Position numbers and translations under genes: made by a program. DNA of 64,000 nt from Flavobacterium faecale. Its GTDB lineage: Bacteria > Bacteroidota > Bacteroidia > Flavobacteriales > Flavobacteriaceae. Position 1 is the first letter of the stretch, and each line of letters starts with the position of its first letter. The notes beneath the pieces were generated by a model. It was not told where the DNA came from. It saw only the letters and a program-made list of their open reading frames with translations, and did not search any database. Below, one piece after another: positions 1-8,771 of the stretch. Location: the NCBI RefSeq assembly GCF_003076455.1, contig NZ_CP020918.1, forward strand, positions 2,764,001-2,828,000, in the 5' to 3' direction.

Positions 1-431
1 TAAGTACATACTGAGAAAGCTTTGTTTGTACCGGGATTTAATCCTTCGGTCATGTCAAACGCTAATTTTGGACCTGTTGCATTAATCAAGTAATCGTAGG
101 TTACATTTTCGGTCTTTCCTTGATCTGCGCCAAAAACATATTCAACCGCTACATAAGGTTTAGTTTCTGTTGCATTTCCTTCTGGATGAAACGAAACAAC
201 TTTGGCTTGTTTATAGCCGATGCCTTTTCTTTTGTATAATGGTTCTAGCGGGAAAATTAATTCTTCTGCTTTCATTCTACCAATTCCCACCCAAATATTC
301 GATGGAACCCATTGGTAATTTCGATTGGGAGAAACAACAACAACTTCATGTTCCTTGTTGAGTTTTCGACGCAAATGAGCCGCTGCGGTATGGCCAGAAA
401 TTCCTGCTCCTATAATTACTATCTTTGACAT
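1..431 (-). CDS. FAD/NAD(P)-dependent oxidoreductase, sulfide:quinone reductase-like (partial, N-terminus only)
   Basis: The first 143 codons are present; the rest lies beyond the left edge. The protein starts MSKIVIIGAGISG, a dinucleotide-binding Rossmann fold with GxGxxG at residues 8-13. It continues with a Bacteroidota-type sulfide:quinone reductase / flavocytochrome c dehydrogenase N-terminal domain (NYQWVPSNIWVG, then NATGPKLAFD). Known members of this family oxidise sulfide to polysulfide or persulfide and pass electrons to quinone at the membrane. The catalytic cysteines would lie outside the window, so the substrate cannot be confirmed. The start is the ATG at 431-429. The region upstream carries an inverted-repeat operator (490-505) also found before the CstB-like persulfide dioxygenase gene, which supports a sulfide-related role. 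It could also be a non-SQR pyridine nucleotide-disulfide oxidoreductase. Confidence 0.75.
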   Translation of the reverse strand, partial: MSKIVIIGAGISGHTAAAHLRRKLNKEHEVVVVSPNRNYQWVPSNIWVGIGRMKAEELIFPLEPLYKRKGIGYKQAKVVSFHPEGNATETKPYVAVEYVFGADQGKTENVTYDYLINATGPKLAFDMTEGLNPGTNKAFSVCT

Positions 432-453
432 ATGACTATGATTTAATTAATTG

Positions 454-461
454 AAAAGATA
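454..461 (-). promoter_or_regulatory. -7 box of the flavoprotein gene
   Basis: On the minus strand this reads TATCTTTT, one mismatch from the Bacteroidota -7 consensus TAnnTTTG. No TTG lies at the expected -33 distance. The inverted-repeat operator at 490-505 sits there instead, which is what an activator-dependent promoter would look like. Confidence 0.4.
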
Positions 462-489
462 AAGGTCTACTAACTATCTGTGAATCACA

Positions 490-505
490 GTGACATTTGT
501 TACAC
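490..505. promoter_or_regulatory. Putative Crp/Fnr-type operator upstream of the flavoprotein gene
   Basis: The sequence is GTGAC-ATTT-GTTACAC, an imperfect inverted repeat with arms GTGAC/GTTAC and a 4-bp spacer. The same pattern, including the trailing AC, occurs at 16564-16579 before the CstB-like gene. Its centre lies about 45-50 bp upstream of the inferred transcription start. Crp/Fnr-family regulators are known to bind inverted repeats of this size; assignment to that family is inference. Confidence 0.45.
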
Positions 506-891
506 AGCCTTTTTAATTTGCTAAAAAAAAAACTTTTTAATGAGTTTACTGTATTAAGTATAAAAGTACTTTTAAAATGGAATGAAAAAAATGATAATTA
601 TCAGATTTACAAAGATTTAGGTGTTTGTTTTTCTGATTTGATTTTTTTTGATTTTTTTTTAAATAAAATAAAACGCTGTAATTTTATAATTTGTATTCAG
701 TATTCGAAATAGCAAAGTTCGTCTGGACGAAGTACAATTGTTGCACAACTGCCTCCAACTATCTTGATAAAGTGGTGATATTAATTTAAGAATAGTAGTA
801 CTGCCATATAGGATTTGTAGGCTAATTATTAATTTAAAATTGTAATTAGGGGAAGTCTTTAATTCCTTTAACATTTTAATAAGCAAATTGG

Positions 892-921
892 TTGTTTTTT
901 TTTAAATTTATGCTATCTTTA
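892..921 (+). promoter_or_regulatory. Putative sigma-ABfr-type promoter of the sensor kinase
   Basis: TTG (892-894), 19 bp, then TATCTTTA (914-921), one mismatch from TAnnTTTG. The spacing fits the Bacteroidota -33/-7 arrangement. The inferred transcription start near 927 leaves a leader of about 40 nt before the ATG at 969. Confidence 0.4.
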
Positions 922-968
922 AAGTAGACTTAGTGTAAACGACGAAGTGTGACTTATAATACAGATTT

Positions 969-3900
969 ATGGAAGATAAAAAGCTCTCTTATGAAGACTT
1001 GGAAAAGAAAGTAACAGCCCTTGAACAGGCTGTAGCTACCTTGGAATTGGATAAAACAAATTTGGAGAGTGTCAATGAGCCAAAGGATGTAGCTTTTCAA
1101 GAAGACATCCATTTCTGTATTTTCGAAAGAATTACTGATGCTTTTATAGCGCTTGATGCCAATTGGTGTTATACGTACATGAATCAAAAGGCAGCAGAAT
1201 TTTTAGACTGCAATGCAAATGATGTATTAGGTAAGTGTATTTGGGATTTGTTCCCAAGCGGAACTGAGTTAGGATTTTACGATGCGTACCACAAAGCATT
1301 CGAAAAACAACAATACATTTGTGTAGAACAATATTATCCAACTTATGGATTATGGTTCGAAAATCATATTTATCCCTCTTCTAATGGTATCTCCGTTTTC
1401 TTCAAGGACATAACCGAAAAGAAGAGTATTAGTAATGCTTTAGAGCAAAACGAAAAAAAGTTTAGAGCTTTGGTTGAGTACAATCAAGAAGTGATTGCAA
1501 TTTTTGATGCTAATAAAAAGATAATTTTCAGGTCTGGAGGAGCTTTGCAAATCACTGGTTATACAGATGATGAACGCACCTATTTTCCAATGACTGATTT
1601 TTTACTGCCAAATAATTTGGAATACTGTGAAAAAAAATTCCAAATGTCTCTTGAAAATCCTGATTTAGTAATTCCAATTTTGATGCAAATAAAGCACAAA
1701 AAAGGACATTTTATTTGGATCGAAGGAACTATGGTAAACAAATTACATGATCCTGCTGTTCAAGGTATAATTATGAACATTAGAGATGTGACGGATCGAA
1801 TCGAAGCCAAGGAAATACTTGTAAAAGAGCAAATTAAGTTTCAAAATATTGCAGCTACATCGCCAGGAATGATTTATTCTATGCGACAAAATAAGGATGG
1901 ATCCTTATGTTTTCCGTATGCGAGTAGTGCTATGAAAGCCTTATGTGGTTATACATTTGAAGAAGTAGAAAAAGATGCAAATTTGATTTTTTCAAGTGTG
2001 TACTTAGAAGATGTTGCTTTACTTCTGGAAAAAATTATGAAGACAAAAACTGAATTTGTCCCATTAAAACATGAATATCGTTACAATCATCCGCAAAAAG
2101 GATTGATTTGGCACGAAGTAAATTCCTTACCTGTGCGCGAGCCTGAAGGTACGGTAATTTGTCATGGTGTAATAACCGATATTACAGAGAAGGTAAATGC
2201 AAATCATAAGGTTTTAAAAGCAAATAGATTGTATCAATTTATTAGCCAGATCAATCAAATGATTGTAAGGACAAAAGATCAAGAGACGTTATTTAAGGAA
2301 GCCTGTACCATTGCTGTAGACTTCGGTAAATTTAAAACGTCCTGGATTGGCATTGTAAATCCAACCACCAATAAAATAGATCATGTAATGATTGCTGGTG
2401 ATGATGAACAACATTTGAAGCAAGTGCCCTTAACCGAAAACTATATCAATCAATTTGGTACAGGTCCTTGTTTTACAGCCATAAACAGTGGGAAATATGT
2501 GGTAAGTAATGACATCGAGACAGATGCAGTTATGGCACCATGGAGTACAGAAGCGCTGAGTAAAGGTATTAAATCTATGATTGCATTACCAATCATCACA
2601 TTTGGACGTGCTATTGGTTCTTTTGCCTTTTATGCTGAAGAAAAAGATTTTTTTGATACTACCGAAATCGCATTACTAAGAGAAGCTACAGGTGATGTGG
2701 CTTTTGCTTTGGAAATTTTCGAAAAAGAAAGGTTAAGAAACGAGACAGAAAAAGAGTTGGTAGAAAGCGAACGTAGGTATCACACGTTAGCAGAAGTTTC
2801 TCCTGTTGGAATATTCCGTTCTGATTATTATGGTAATATCACTTTTGTTAACTCGAATACAGTAAAAATTCTGGGGTTGAGTCATGTGGAAATTATTGAG
2901 CAAGGTTGGTTTCATGCGGTACACGAAGCTGACCGCGAAAATTTACGCGTGCTGTGGGATGAGCTAATTCGTACTGGTGACGAACAAACTATTGAGTTTA
3001 GATTTGTACAGCCAAATCAAAAGATAATTTGGGTTTTGGGGACTGCCGTAGCCGAAAGAGACTCGAATGGAAAAGTGATGGGTTATATTGGTACTATGAC
3101 CGATATTACCATTCATAAAAATAGTGAGCAACAATTAAGAATATCTAATGAGCGATTTGAAAAGATTGCTACAACCACAAATGATATTGTTTTTGAACTT
3201 AATTTGGTTGATGGAACAAGTTGGCATAACAAAAGTTACAATGAGATTTTAGGTTTTTATGATGATGATGCTTCTCCTGCTGAAAATCAAAGGTTGTGGC
3301 GTTCTCGTTTGCATCCCGAAGATAAGGAGAGAATAATCGAGTCATTTGAGCGAGTTGTTGCTGAAAAGAAGAATTATTGGGCTTCCGAATTTAGATTTCT
3401 AAAAAATGATAAATCTTATGGCTATTTTTATGAGAGAGACGTCATTATTCGAGACGAAAATTTAGTTCCGATCAAGATTATGGGATCTATGTTAGATATT
3501 ACCGAAATCAAAAAAGCTGAGGAAGAATTTAGAAAGGTCAATACAAGGCTTAAAGGGGTTTTTGACGCCTTACCTGATTTACTTTTTGAAATAAGTGGCG
3601 ACGGAATAATTGTGAGCTATCATTCCCATAGTGATAATTTGTTGTCTACACCATCTGACTATTTTATTGGAAAAGAGTATAAACAAATATTGCCTGCTCA
3701 TGCGGCAGAAGTTGCGGAAGCTGCAATACTTGAATCATATGACAAAGGAATTTCAACCGGTAAGCAATACTGGTTAGAATTACCAACAGGAATTCATTGG
3801 TTTGAACTATCGGTTTCAAAGCTTGATGGAAAAAAGTTTAAAGACACTTTGTTTATTTGTTTGTCTAGAGATATAACGGCGACTAAAAAAATTGAACAAT

Positions 3901-5477
3901 CCTTACTGAGAAGTAAAAAAAGATACCGTGGATTATTAAGCAATCTTGAAGCTGCAATAATTGTATACCGACCTGATAAAACAATATTGACTAGTAATAA
4001 TAAAATACTCGAACTCCTTAATACTACCATAGAGGATAAAGAGGATTTAAAAAAATTGATCGAAAGCTTGTCGTATGTAGACGAGAATAAAAAGAAAATC
4101 TTAACCGATGATCATGTGGTTAATCAAATATTACGGACCAATGAGCCAATCAAAAACTTAACGGTTGGTATCAATGTAGGAAAGAGTAAAAAAATTATTT
4201 GGGTACAAATGAATGGTTTTCCGCTTTGGGGTGAAAACGGAACTATAGACGAAATTGTACTAAGTGTGATAGACATTACGAAGCAAAAAGTAATGCAAAA
4301 TGAAATTAGAAAAGCTAAGGATCAGGCTGAATTTGCTAATAAAGCAAAAACACAATTTTTGGCCAATATGAGTCATGAAATACGTACACCGTTGAATGGT
4401 ATTATTGGATTCTCTTCTTTATTGAAAGAAAAAAATCCTAAAAAGATTCGAAAAGAATACATTAATACAGTCAATGAATCGGCAAATAGTTTGATGCGAA
4501 TTGTAAATGATATACTCGATTTTTCTAAAATTGAATCGGGTAATGTTGAACTAGACATTGAAAAGGTAAATCTGCATGACCTTTGCAATAAAACTATCGA
4601 TTTATTTAAGCAACAAGCAGCTCAGAAAAAAATTGCACTTACCTACGAATTTGATAAAGAGATTCCAGAATGGGTAATGGGTGATGAGGTAAAACTGAAA
4701 CAAATTGTTGTCAATTTGATTGGAAATGCGCTTAAATTTACAGAACGCGGCGAGGTTTTGTTTACTATTAAACAAGTACCATCAAAAAGGGAAGATCAGG
4801 TCCAGGTTTTGTTTTCTGTGAAGGATACCGGAATCGGAATCAAATCGCACAGCAATAGTAAAATTTTTAAATCGTTTGTTCAAGAAGATAATTCAACTAG
4901 TAGAAAATTTGGCGGTACTGGTCTTGGTTTAACCATTTCAAATCAATTACTCGATTTGATGGGCAGCCAATTAGAACTTAAGTCGAAAGTAGGGATTGGG
5001 AGCGAATTTTTCTTTACGGTAGCATTCAATACTGTTTTGAATGCTACGAGTACAGCTGTAGGTGCGACTATTATCAATGACCCAATTGCCTTAAAACTTC
5101 TAAACGTTAAGACTGTTTTGTTGGTAGAAGATAACAAAATCAATATGTTACTGGCTCGTACCTTATTGAAGAAAATAATGCCTAATTGTGAAATTCATCA
5201 AGCCTTAAATGGTGAATTGGGTGTAGAGAAATGTAAATCGGAGAAAATCGATGTTATTTTCATGGACATACAAATGCCCGTCAAAAATGGTTATGAGGCC
5301 ACTGCAGAAATTAGACAACTTGAAGGTTATCAAAATGTACCGATAATTGCATTAACAGCAGGAATATTAGTAGGTGAGAAGGAAAAATGTTTTGAAGCCG
5401 GTATGGACGATTACCTTTCCAAACCAATTATTTTTGCCGATTTGGAGCGAGTGGTTTCGAAATGGTGTGCGGTTTAA
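969..5477 (+). CDS. Hybrid sensor histidine kinase with multiple PAS, one GAF, HisKA, HATPase and receiver domains
   Basis: This 1502-residue signal-transduction kinase has no predicted membrane helix, so it is probably cytoplasmic. From the N-terminus: a short coiled coil (to about 40), three PAS domains (about 48-410), a GAF domain (about 420-590), four more PAS domains (about 600-1105), HisKA with H-box MSHEIRTPLNG and phospho-acceptor His1136, and a HATPase with N-box NLIGNALKF, DTGIGI and FGGTGLGL. It ends in a CheY-like receiver with VEDNKIN, phospho-acceptor Asp1433 in FMDIQMP, and the conserved Lys in YLSKPI. No response regulator gene with a DNA-binding domain lies next to it, so output may go through a phosphorelay encoded elsewhere. 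The GAF and PAS domains suggest small-ligand or redox sensing, but no heme- or flavin-binding residue can be assigned. Its stop codon overlaps the stop of the convergent permease gene. Confidence 0.93.
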   Translation: MEDKKLSYEDLEKKVTALEQAVATLELDKTNLESVNEPKDVAFQEDIHFCIFERITDAFIALDANWCYTYMNQKAAEFLDCNANDVLGKCIWDLFPSGTELGFYDAYHKAFEKQQYICVEQYYPTYGLWFENHIYPSSNGISVFFKDITEKKSISNALEQNEKKFRALVEYNQEVIAIFDANKKIIFRSGGALQITGYTDDERTYFPMTDFLLPNNLEYCEKKFQMSLENPDLVIPILMQIKHKKGHFIWIEGTMVNKLHDPAVQGIIMNIRDVTDRIEAKEILVKEQIKFQNIAATSPGMIYSMRQNKDGSLCFPYASSAMKALCGYTFEEVEKDANLIFSSVYLEDVALLLEKIMKTKTEFVPLKHEYRYNHPQKGLIWHEVNSLPVREPEGTVICHGVITDITEKVNANHKVLKANRLYQFISQINQMIVRTKDQETLFKEACTIAVDFGKFKTSWIGIVNPTTNKIDHVMIAGDDEQHLKQVPLTENYINQFGTGPCFTAINSGKYVVSNDIETDAVMAPWSTEALSKGIKSMIALPIITFGRAIGSFAFYAEEKDFFDTTEIALLREATGDVAFALEIFEKERLRNETEKELVESERRYHTLAEVSPVGIFRSDYYGNITFVNSNTVKILGLSHVEIIEQGWFHAVHEADRENLRVLWDELIRTGDEQTIEFRFVQPNQKIIWVLGTAVAERDSNGKVMGYIGTMTDITIHKNSEQQLRISNERFEKIATTTNDIVFELNLVDGTSWHNKSYNEILGFYDDDASPAENQRLWRSRLHPEDKERIIESFERVVAEKKNYWASEFRFLKNDKSYGYFYERDVIIRDENLVPIKIMGSMLDITEIKKAEEEFRKVNTRLKGVFDALPDLLFEISGDGIIVSYHSHSDNLLSTPSDYFIGKEYKQILPAHAAEVAEAAILESYDKGISTGKQYWLELPTGIHWFELSVSKLDGKKFKDTLFICLSRDITATKKIEQSLLRSKKRYRGLLSNLEAAIIVYRPDKTILTSNNKILELLNTTIEDKEDLKKLIESLSYVDENKKKILTDDHVVNQILRTNEPIKNLTVGINVGKSKKIIWVQMNGFPLWGENGTIDEIVLSVIDITKQKVMQNEIRKAKDQAEFANKAKTQFLANMSHEIRTPLNGIIGFSSLLKEKNPKKIRKEYINTVNESANSLMRIVNDILDFSKIESGNVELDIEKVNLHDLCNKTIDLFKQQAAQKKIALTYEFDKEIPEWVMGDEVKLKQIVVNLIGNALKFTERGEVLFTIKQVPSKREDQVQVLFSVKDTGIGIKSHSNSKIFKSFVQEDNSTSRKFGGTGLGLTISNQLLDLMGSQLELKSKVGIGSEFFFTVAFNTVLNATSTAVGATIINDPIALKLLNVKTVLLVEDNKINMLLARTLLKKIMPNCEIHQALNGELGVEKCKSEKIDVIFMDIQMPVKNGYEATAEIRQLEGYQNVPIIALTAGILVGEKEKCFEAGMDDYLSKPIIFADLERVVSKWCAV

Positions 5478-6598
5478 TTCGTTTTTTTATAACTCCAAAC
5501 TGCAAAACCGTTGATCGCAAAGGCATAAAGCGCAATAATACCCAATTGTAATTTGATATCGTTAAAACCAGCACCTTTGAGCATAACCATTCTTATTACT
5601 TCTACAAAATACCGAATTGGGTTCAACAACGTAATGTTTTGAGCCCAAGTTGGCATACTTTCAATTGGTGTGAACAAACCGCTCATGAGGATGAAAATCA
5701 CAGTGAAAAACCAAGCAATAAACATGGCTTGTTGTTGGGTTTCGGTATGATTGGAGATAAATAGCCCGATGCCTAGAATTAAGATCAGGTAGACGGCTGT
5801 AAATCCATACACCAAGAAAATATTTCCTAAAATTGGTACGTTAAAAATAACTTTGGCAATCAGTAACCCAACGGATAAAATCACCAGTCCCAATACCCAA
5901 AACGGAAACAATTTACCAATTATAAATTGATGTTTTTTGATGGGGGTTACATTGATCTGTTCTAAGGTACCTACTTCTTTTTCGCGAACAATATTCATGG
6001 ACGATAAAAATAAAGACAACATAGTAACCAGCAAAACTAATATTCCAGGAACCATAAAGGTCTTGTAATTGAGTGTTTTGTTGTACCAAAAGGAAGGGAT
6101 AGTTGTAATTCTTTCTGGTTGTATTGCAACTCCTTGTTGGTAGGTTTGCAGTTTGGTTTGAATAGACTGGTTGTAACCCGAAATGATTTGTGAGATATAA
6201 ACGTTGGAAACTCCCGCCGCTGCGCCGTCAATAGCATTGATGCTTACCGATAAATTGGTGTTTTGTTGTTTAATGAGCTGCTGTTCAAAATGAAGCGGGA
6301 TTTCTAAAATTACATCTACATTGCCTTTTTGCATTTCGAGATTCGCTTCTTTTTTGGATTGAAAAGCGGTAACAATATTGAAATAGTGGGAAGCTTCAAA
6401 TTTACTGATTAGCTCACGTGAGCCAGCGCTGTGGTCGTAATCTACATAGGCGAATTTAATGTTTTTGACTTCAAAGCTCGCTGCATTAGACAGAATTACC
6501 AATTGCATTAATGGCAAAATGAAAATGATGGGCAGCATCCCTTTGTTTCTAAAGATTTGCTTGAATTCTTTTTGTATGATGAAGAGGATTGTTTTCAT
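5474..6598 (-). CDS. ABC-2 type transporter permease (YbhR/YhhJ-like), last gene of exporter operon
   Basis: A 374-residue inner-membrane permease. It has an N-terminal helix (about 18-38), a large extracytoplasmic domain (about 40-175) and five further hydrophobic segments (about 180-370), including MNIVREKEVGTLEQINVTPI, the conserved cytoplasmic region of ABC-2 permeases. It pairs with the permease encoded just upstream (6658-7764) and with the two ATPases and the HlyD-like protein to form a tripartite exporter of the YbhGFSR/YhiI-RbbA type. The substrate is unknown; relatives export drugs or organic cations. The spacer to the upstream permease contains a perfect 15-bp palindrome. The stop codon is fused to that of the sensor kinase (shared TTAA at 5474-5477). 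Confidence 0.9.
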   Translation of the reverse strand: MKTILFIIQKEFKQIFRNKGMLPIIFILPLMQLVILSNAASFEVKNIKFAYVDYDHSAGSRELISKFEASHYFNIVTAFQSKKEANLEMQKGNVDVILEIPLHFEQQLIKQQNTNLSVSINAIDGAAAGVSNVYISQIISGYNQSIQTKLQTYQQGVAIQPERITTIPSFWYNKTLNYKTFMVPGILVLLVTMLSLFLSSMNIVREKEVGTLEQINVTPIKKHQFIIGKLFPFWVLGLVILSVGLLIAKVIFNVPILGNIFLVYGFTAVYLILILGIGLFISNHTETQQQAMFIAWFFTVIFILMSGLFTPIESMPTWAQNITLLNPIRYFVEVIRMVMLKGAGFNDIKLQLGIIALYAFAINGFAVWSYKKTN

Positions 6599-6617
6599 AA
6601 TTTGTATTTAAACTTTA

Positions 6618-6650
6618 AACCCAGTCAGGGTTCAAAACCCTGACTGGGTT
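6618..6650. repeat. Perfect 15-bp inverted repeat (REP-like) between the two permease genes
   Basis: Arms AACCCAGTCAGGGTT (6618-6632) and AACCCTGACTGGGTT (6636-6650) are exact reverse complements with a 3-nt loop. They sit in the middle of an operon and have no T-run on the transcribed strand, so this is not a classical terminator. It resembles the palindromic intergenic elements scattered through Flavobacterium genomes. As RNA it would form a very stable hairpin. Confidence 0.75.
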
Positions 6651-6657
6651 ACTAGGA

Positions 6658-7764
6658 TTATTCCAAACGAATTTTATATTTTTTGATGCTCAAGCCTGTG
6701 TATAGAAAGGTCATTCCGATTAAGATTAACGTTTCTTTCCAAATTATTGAAAAACTAGCGCCCTTGAGCATAATGGCTTTGATGATGATGATAAACCACT
6801 TGGCGGGAATGATATTACTTATGATTTGTAGCGGTAATGGCATGCTCGAAATGGGGAAGATGAAGCCCGAAAGTAGTATAACTGGTAACATGAGGCCGAA
6901 GAGCGAAATCATCATAGCCGTTTGCTGAGAATCTGCCAATGTGGAAATTAAAATCCCGAGTGTCAAGGCGCAAATGATGAATAATACGGTCTCTAGGGCG
7001 AGTAAAAGTAAACTTCCTTCGATGGGCATTTCAAACACAAAATAGCCCAAAAGTAGGATGATAGCAGCGTTGATAATGGATAAAAAGATATACGGGAACA
7101 CCTTGCCTATGATGACTTGAATGGGTTTGAGAGGCGAAACTAACAGGATTTCCATAGTACCTAATTCTTTTTCTCGAGTGATGGATATGGAGGTCATCAT
7201 GGCCGATACCAACATTAAAATTACGGTCATTACGCCAGGGACAAAAGTAAAAACGCTTTTCATGGCTGGGTTATAAAACAGCTGGGTTTGCGTCTGAATT
7301 TGATAGCTAGGCTGGATGTTTTTGTTTTTTTCTTGAATATAATTTTGTAATATAGAACTGATGTAATTGGATATGGTGTTGGCCATATTGGGATCGGTAG
7401 CATCGGTGATGACCTGAACTTTTCCGTTTTTGAGGGTTTGTAAATTTTTGATGAAGTCTTTTTCGAAAACCAAAACGGCTTTGACTTTCCCTTTTTTGAA
7501 TACGCTTTCAATCTGGGACTCAGATTTAATTTCTTGCTCGATATCAAAATAAGATGAGCGGCTTATTTTTTGGATAATTTGTTGGGTTTCGGTATCATTT
7601 GATTTGTCAAGTATGGCGATTTTTACATTGTTGATTTCGTTTGTAATGGCAAAACCAAACAACATAATTTGTGCAATAGGCATTCCGAAAAGAATAAACA
7701 TAGAACGCTTGTCACGAAAAATGTGATAGAATTCTTTTTTTATAAAACCGATAAATCTTTTCAT
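6658..7764 (-). CDS. ABC-2 type transporter permease (YbhS-like)
   Basis: A 368-residue inner-membrane permease. It has an N-terminal helix (about 22-42), a periplasmic domain (about 45-175) and about five C-terminal helices. The cytoplasmic signature SITREKELGTMEILLVSPL (about 200-218) is typical of ABC-2 permeases. It is a divergent paralogue of the permease at 5474-6598, and the pair probably forms a heterodimer. It is the sixth gene of a seven-gene operon, 160 bp downstream of an ABC ATPase, with a C-rich repeat in the spacer. The start is the ATG at 7764. The exported substrate cannot be inferred. Confidence 0.9.
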   Translation of the reverse strand: MKRFIGFIKKEFYHIFRDKRSMFILFGMPIAQIMLFGFAITNEINNVKIAILDKSNDTETQQIIQKISRSSYFDIEQEIKSESQIESVFKKGKVKAVLVFEKDFIKNLQTLKNGKVQVITDATDPNMANTISNYISSILQNYIQEKNKNIQPSYQIQTQTQLFYNPAMKSVFTFVPGVMTVILMLVSAMMTSISITREKELGTMEILLVSPLKPIQVIIGKVFPYIFLSIINAAIILLLGYFVFEMPIEGSLLLLALETVLFIICALTLGILISTLADSQQTAMMISLFGLMLPVILLSGFIFPISSMPLPLQIISNIIPAKWFIIIIKAIMLKGASFSIIWKETLILIGMTFLYTGLSIKKYKIRLE

Positions 7765-7897
7765 TTTTGTTTGTTTAAAGTTTCAGGTTTCAGATTTCTA
7801 TTTCAGAAACCGACAAACTATTTTTTAATCTTTTCACTATTTTATTTAACTGCAAAAACCAATACATTTGTTAAAGTATCTGTATCTACAATATAGG

Positions 7898-7923
7898 TAG
7901 TTCCCCCTTCGGGGGCTAGGGGG
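7898..7923. repeat. C/G-run intergenic repeat, copy 1
   Basis: The element reads TAGTTCCCCC-TTC-GGGGGCTAGGGGG and contains a CCCCC/GGGGG hairpin. It abuts the stop codon of the ATPase gene (TAA at 7927-7925). Two related copies lie at 9674-9699 and 9741-9766 in the next spacers of the same operon. Confidence 0.65.
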
Positions 7924-7924
7924 A

Positions 7925-8659
7925 TTACTCAATATTCCTAGCCAATTTCAAAAACACATCGTTCATGGAATCCACTTTATACTTTTGTTTTAGATTTTTG
8001 GGTGAGTCCAAAGCTTCGATCACGCCATCGACCATGATGGACACACGGTCGCAGTATTCGGCTTCGTCCATGTAATGTGTGGTCACAAATATGGTGGTGC
8101 CTTTGTGGGCTTGTGTATAAATCATTTCCCAAAACTGTCGTCGGGTAATGGGGTCCACTCCGCCGGTTGGCTCATCTAGAAACACAATTTTTGGTTCGTG
8201 CAATAAGGCCACCGAAAACGATAATTTTTGTTTCCAACCCAACGGCAAGGAGGCAACCAAATTATCGGCTACGTTTTGCATTTGCAATTCGGTTACCAAT
8301 TGTATTGTTTTTTCTTTAATTTGTTTGCGAGACAAACCGTAGATGCCACCAAAAAAAGTGATATTCTCTTTGATGGTCAAATCGTCATACAAAGAAAATT
8401 TTTGACTCATATAGCCGATGTTTCTTTTGACTAAGTCGGCTTGCGTGGCAACATCCAATCCAGCGACAATAGCAGTTCCAGCTGTTGGTTTGGAAATCCC
8501 GATTAACATTTTCATAGCCGTAGTTTTCCCCGCGCCATTAGCACCAAGAAACCCGAAAATTTCGCCTTTGTACACGTCAAAAGTAATGCCTTTGACGGCG
8601 GTGAAATCGCCAAATTTTTTGGTTAGGTTTTCGACTTGTATTATTTTTTCTTGTTTCAT
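7925..8659 (-). CDS. ABC transporter ATPase, YbhF C-terminal-half type
   Basis: A 244-residue cytoplasmic ATPase of the tripartite exporter. Walker A is GANGAGKTT (39-47), Walker B is VFLDEPTGG (about 159-167), and the switch His is present in TTHYMDEA. The usual LSGGQ-type signature is replaced by LPLGWKQKL (138-146), a variant known in the second half of YbhF/RbbA-like fused ATPases. Its partner at 8772-9668 has a normal LSGGM signature but lacks the switch His, so the two probably form one asymmetric dimer with one good and one degenerate ATP site. Operon position: between the other ATPase and the permeases. Confidence 0.92.
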   Translation of the reverse strand: MKQEKIIQVENLTKKFGDFTAVKGITFDVYKGEIFGFLGANGAGKTTAMKMLIGISKPTAGTAIVAGLDVATQADLVKRNIGYMSQKFSLYDDLTIKENITFFGGIYGLSRKQIKEKTIQLVTELQMQNVADNLVASLPLGWKQKLSFSVALLHEPKIVFLDEPTGGVDPITRRQFWEMIYTQAHKGTTIFVTTHYMDEAEYCDRVSIMVDGVIEALDSPKNLKQKYKVDSMNDVFLKLARNIE

Positions 8660-8771
8660 TTTATTTTAGCCACGAATTACACAAATTGGCACGAATGAAG
8701 TGCTTTATATGATTTCACAAATTTTATTAGGACAGTAACTCATAACTCTTACTTCAAAACTCCTAACTCTA

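Larger units (their letters stand above)
432..968. other. Divergent intergenic region, 537 bp
   Basis: This spacer lies between the flavoprotein gene (minus) and the sensor kinase gene (plus). It is very AT-rich with long T runs near 640-660. It holds the promoter and operator of the flavoprotein gene on the left and a plausible kinase promoter on the right. No further gene with coding character was seen in it. Confidence 0.6.

Noticed and set aside
7898..7923. CCCCC/GGGGG hairpin as a Rho-independent terminator after the ATPase gene
   Set aside because: No T-run follows on the minus strand and the operon continues; related copies elsewhere identify it as a repeat.
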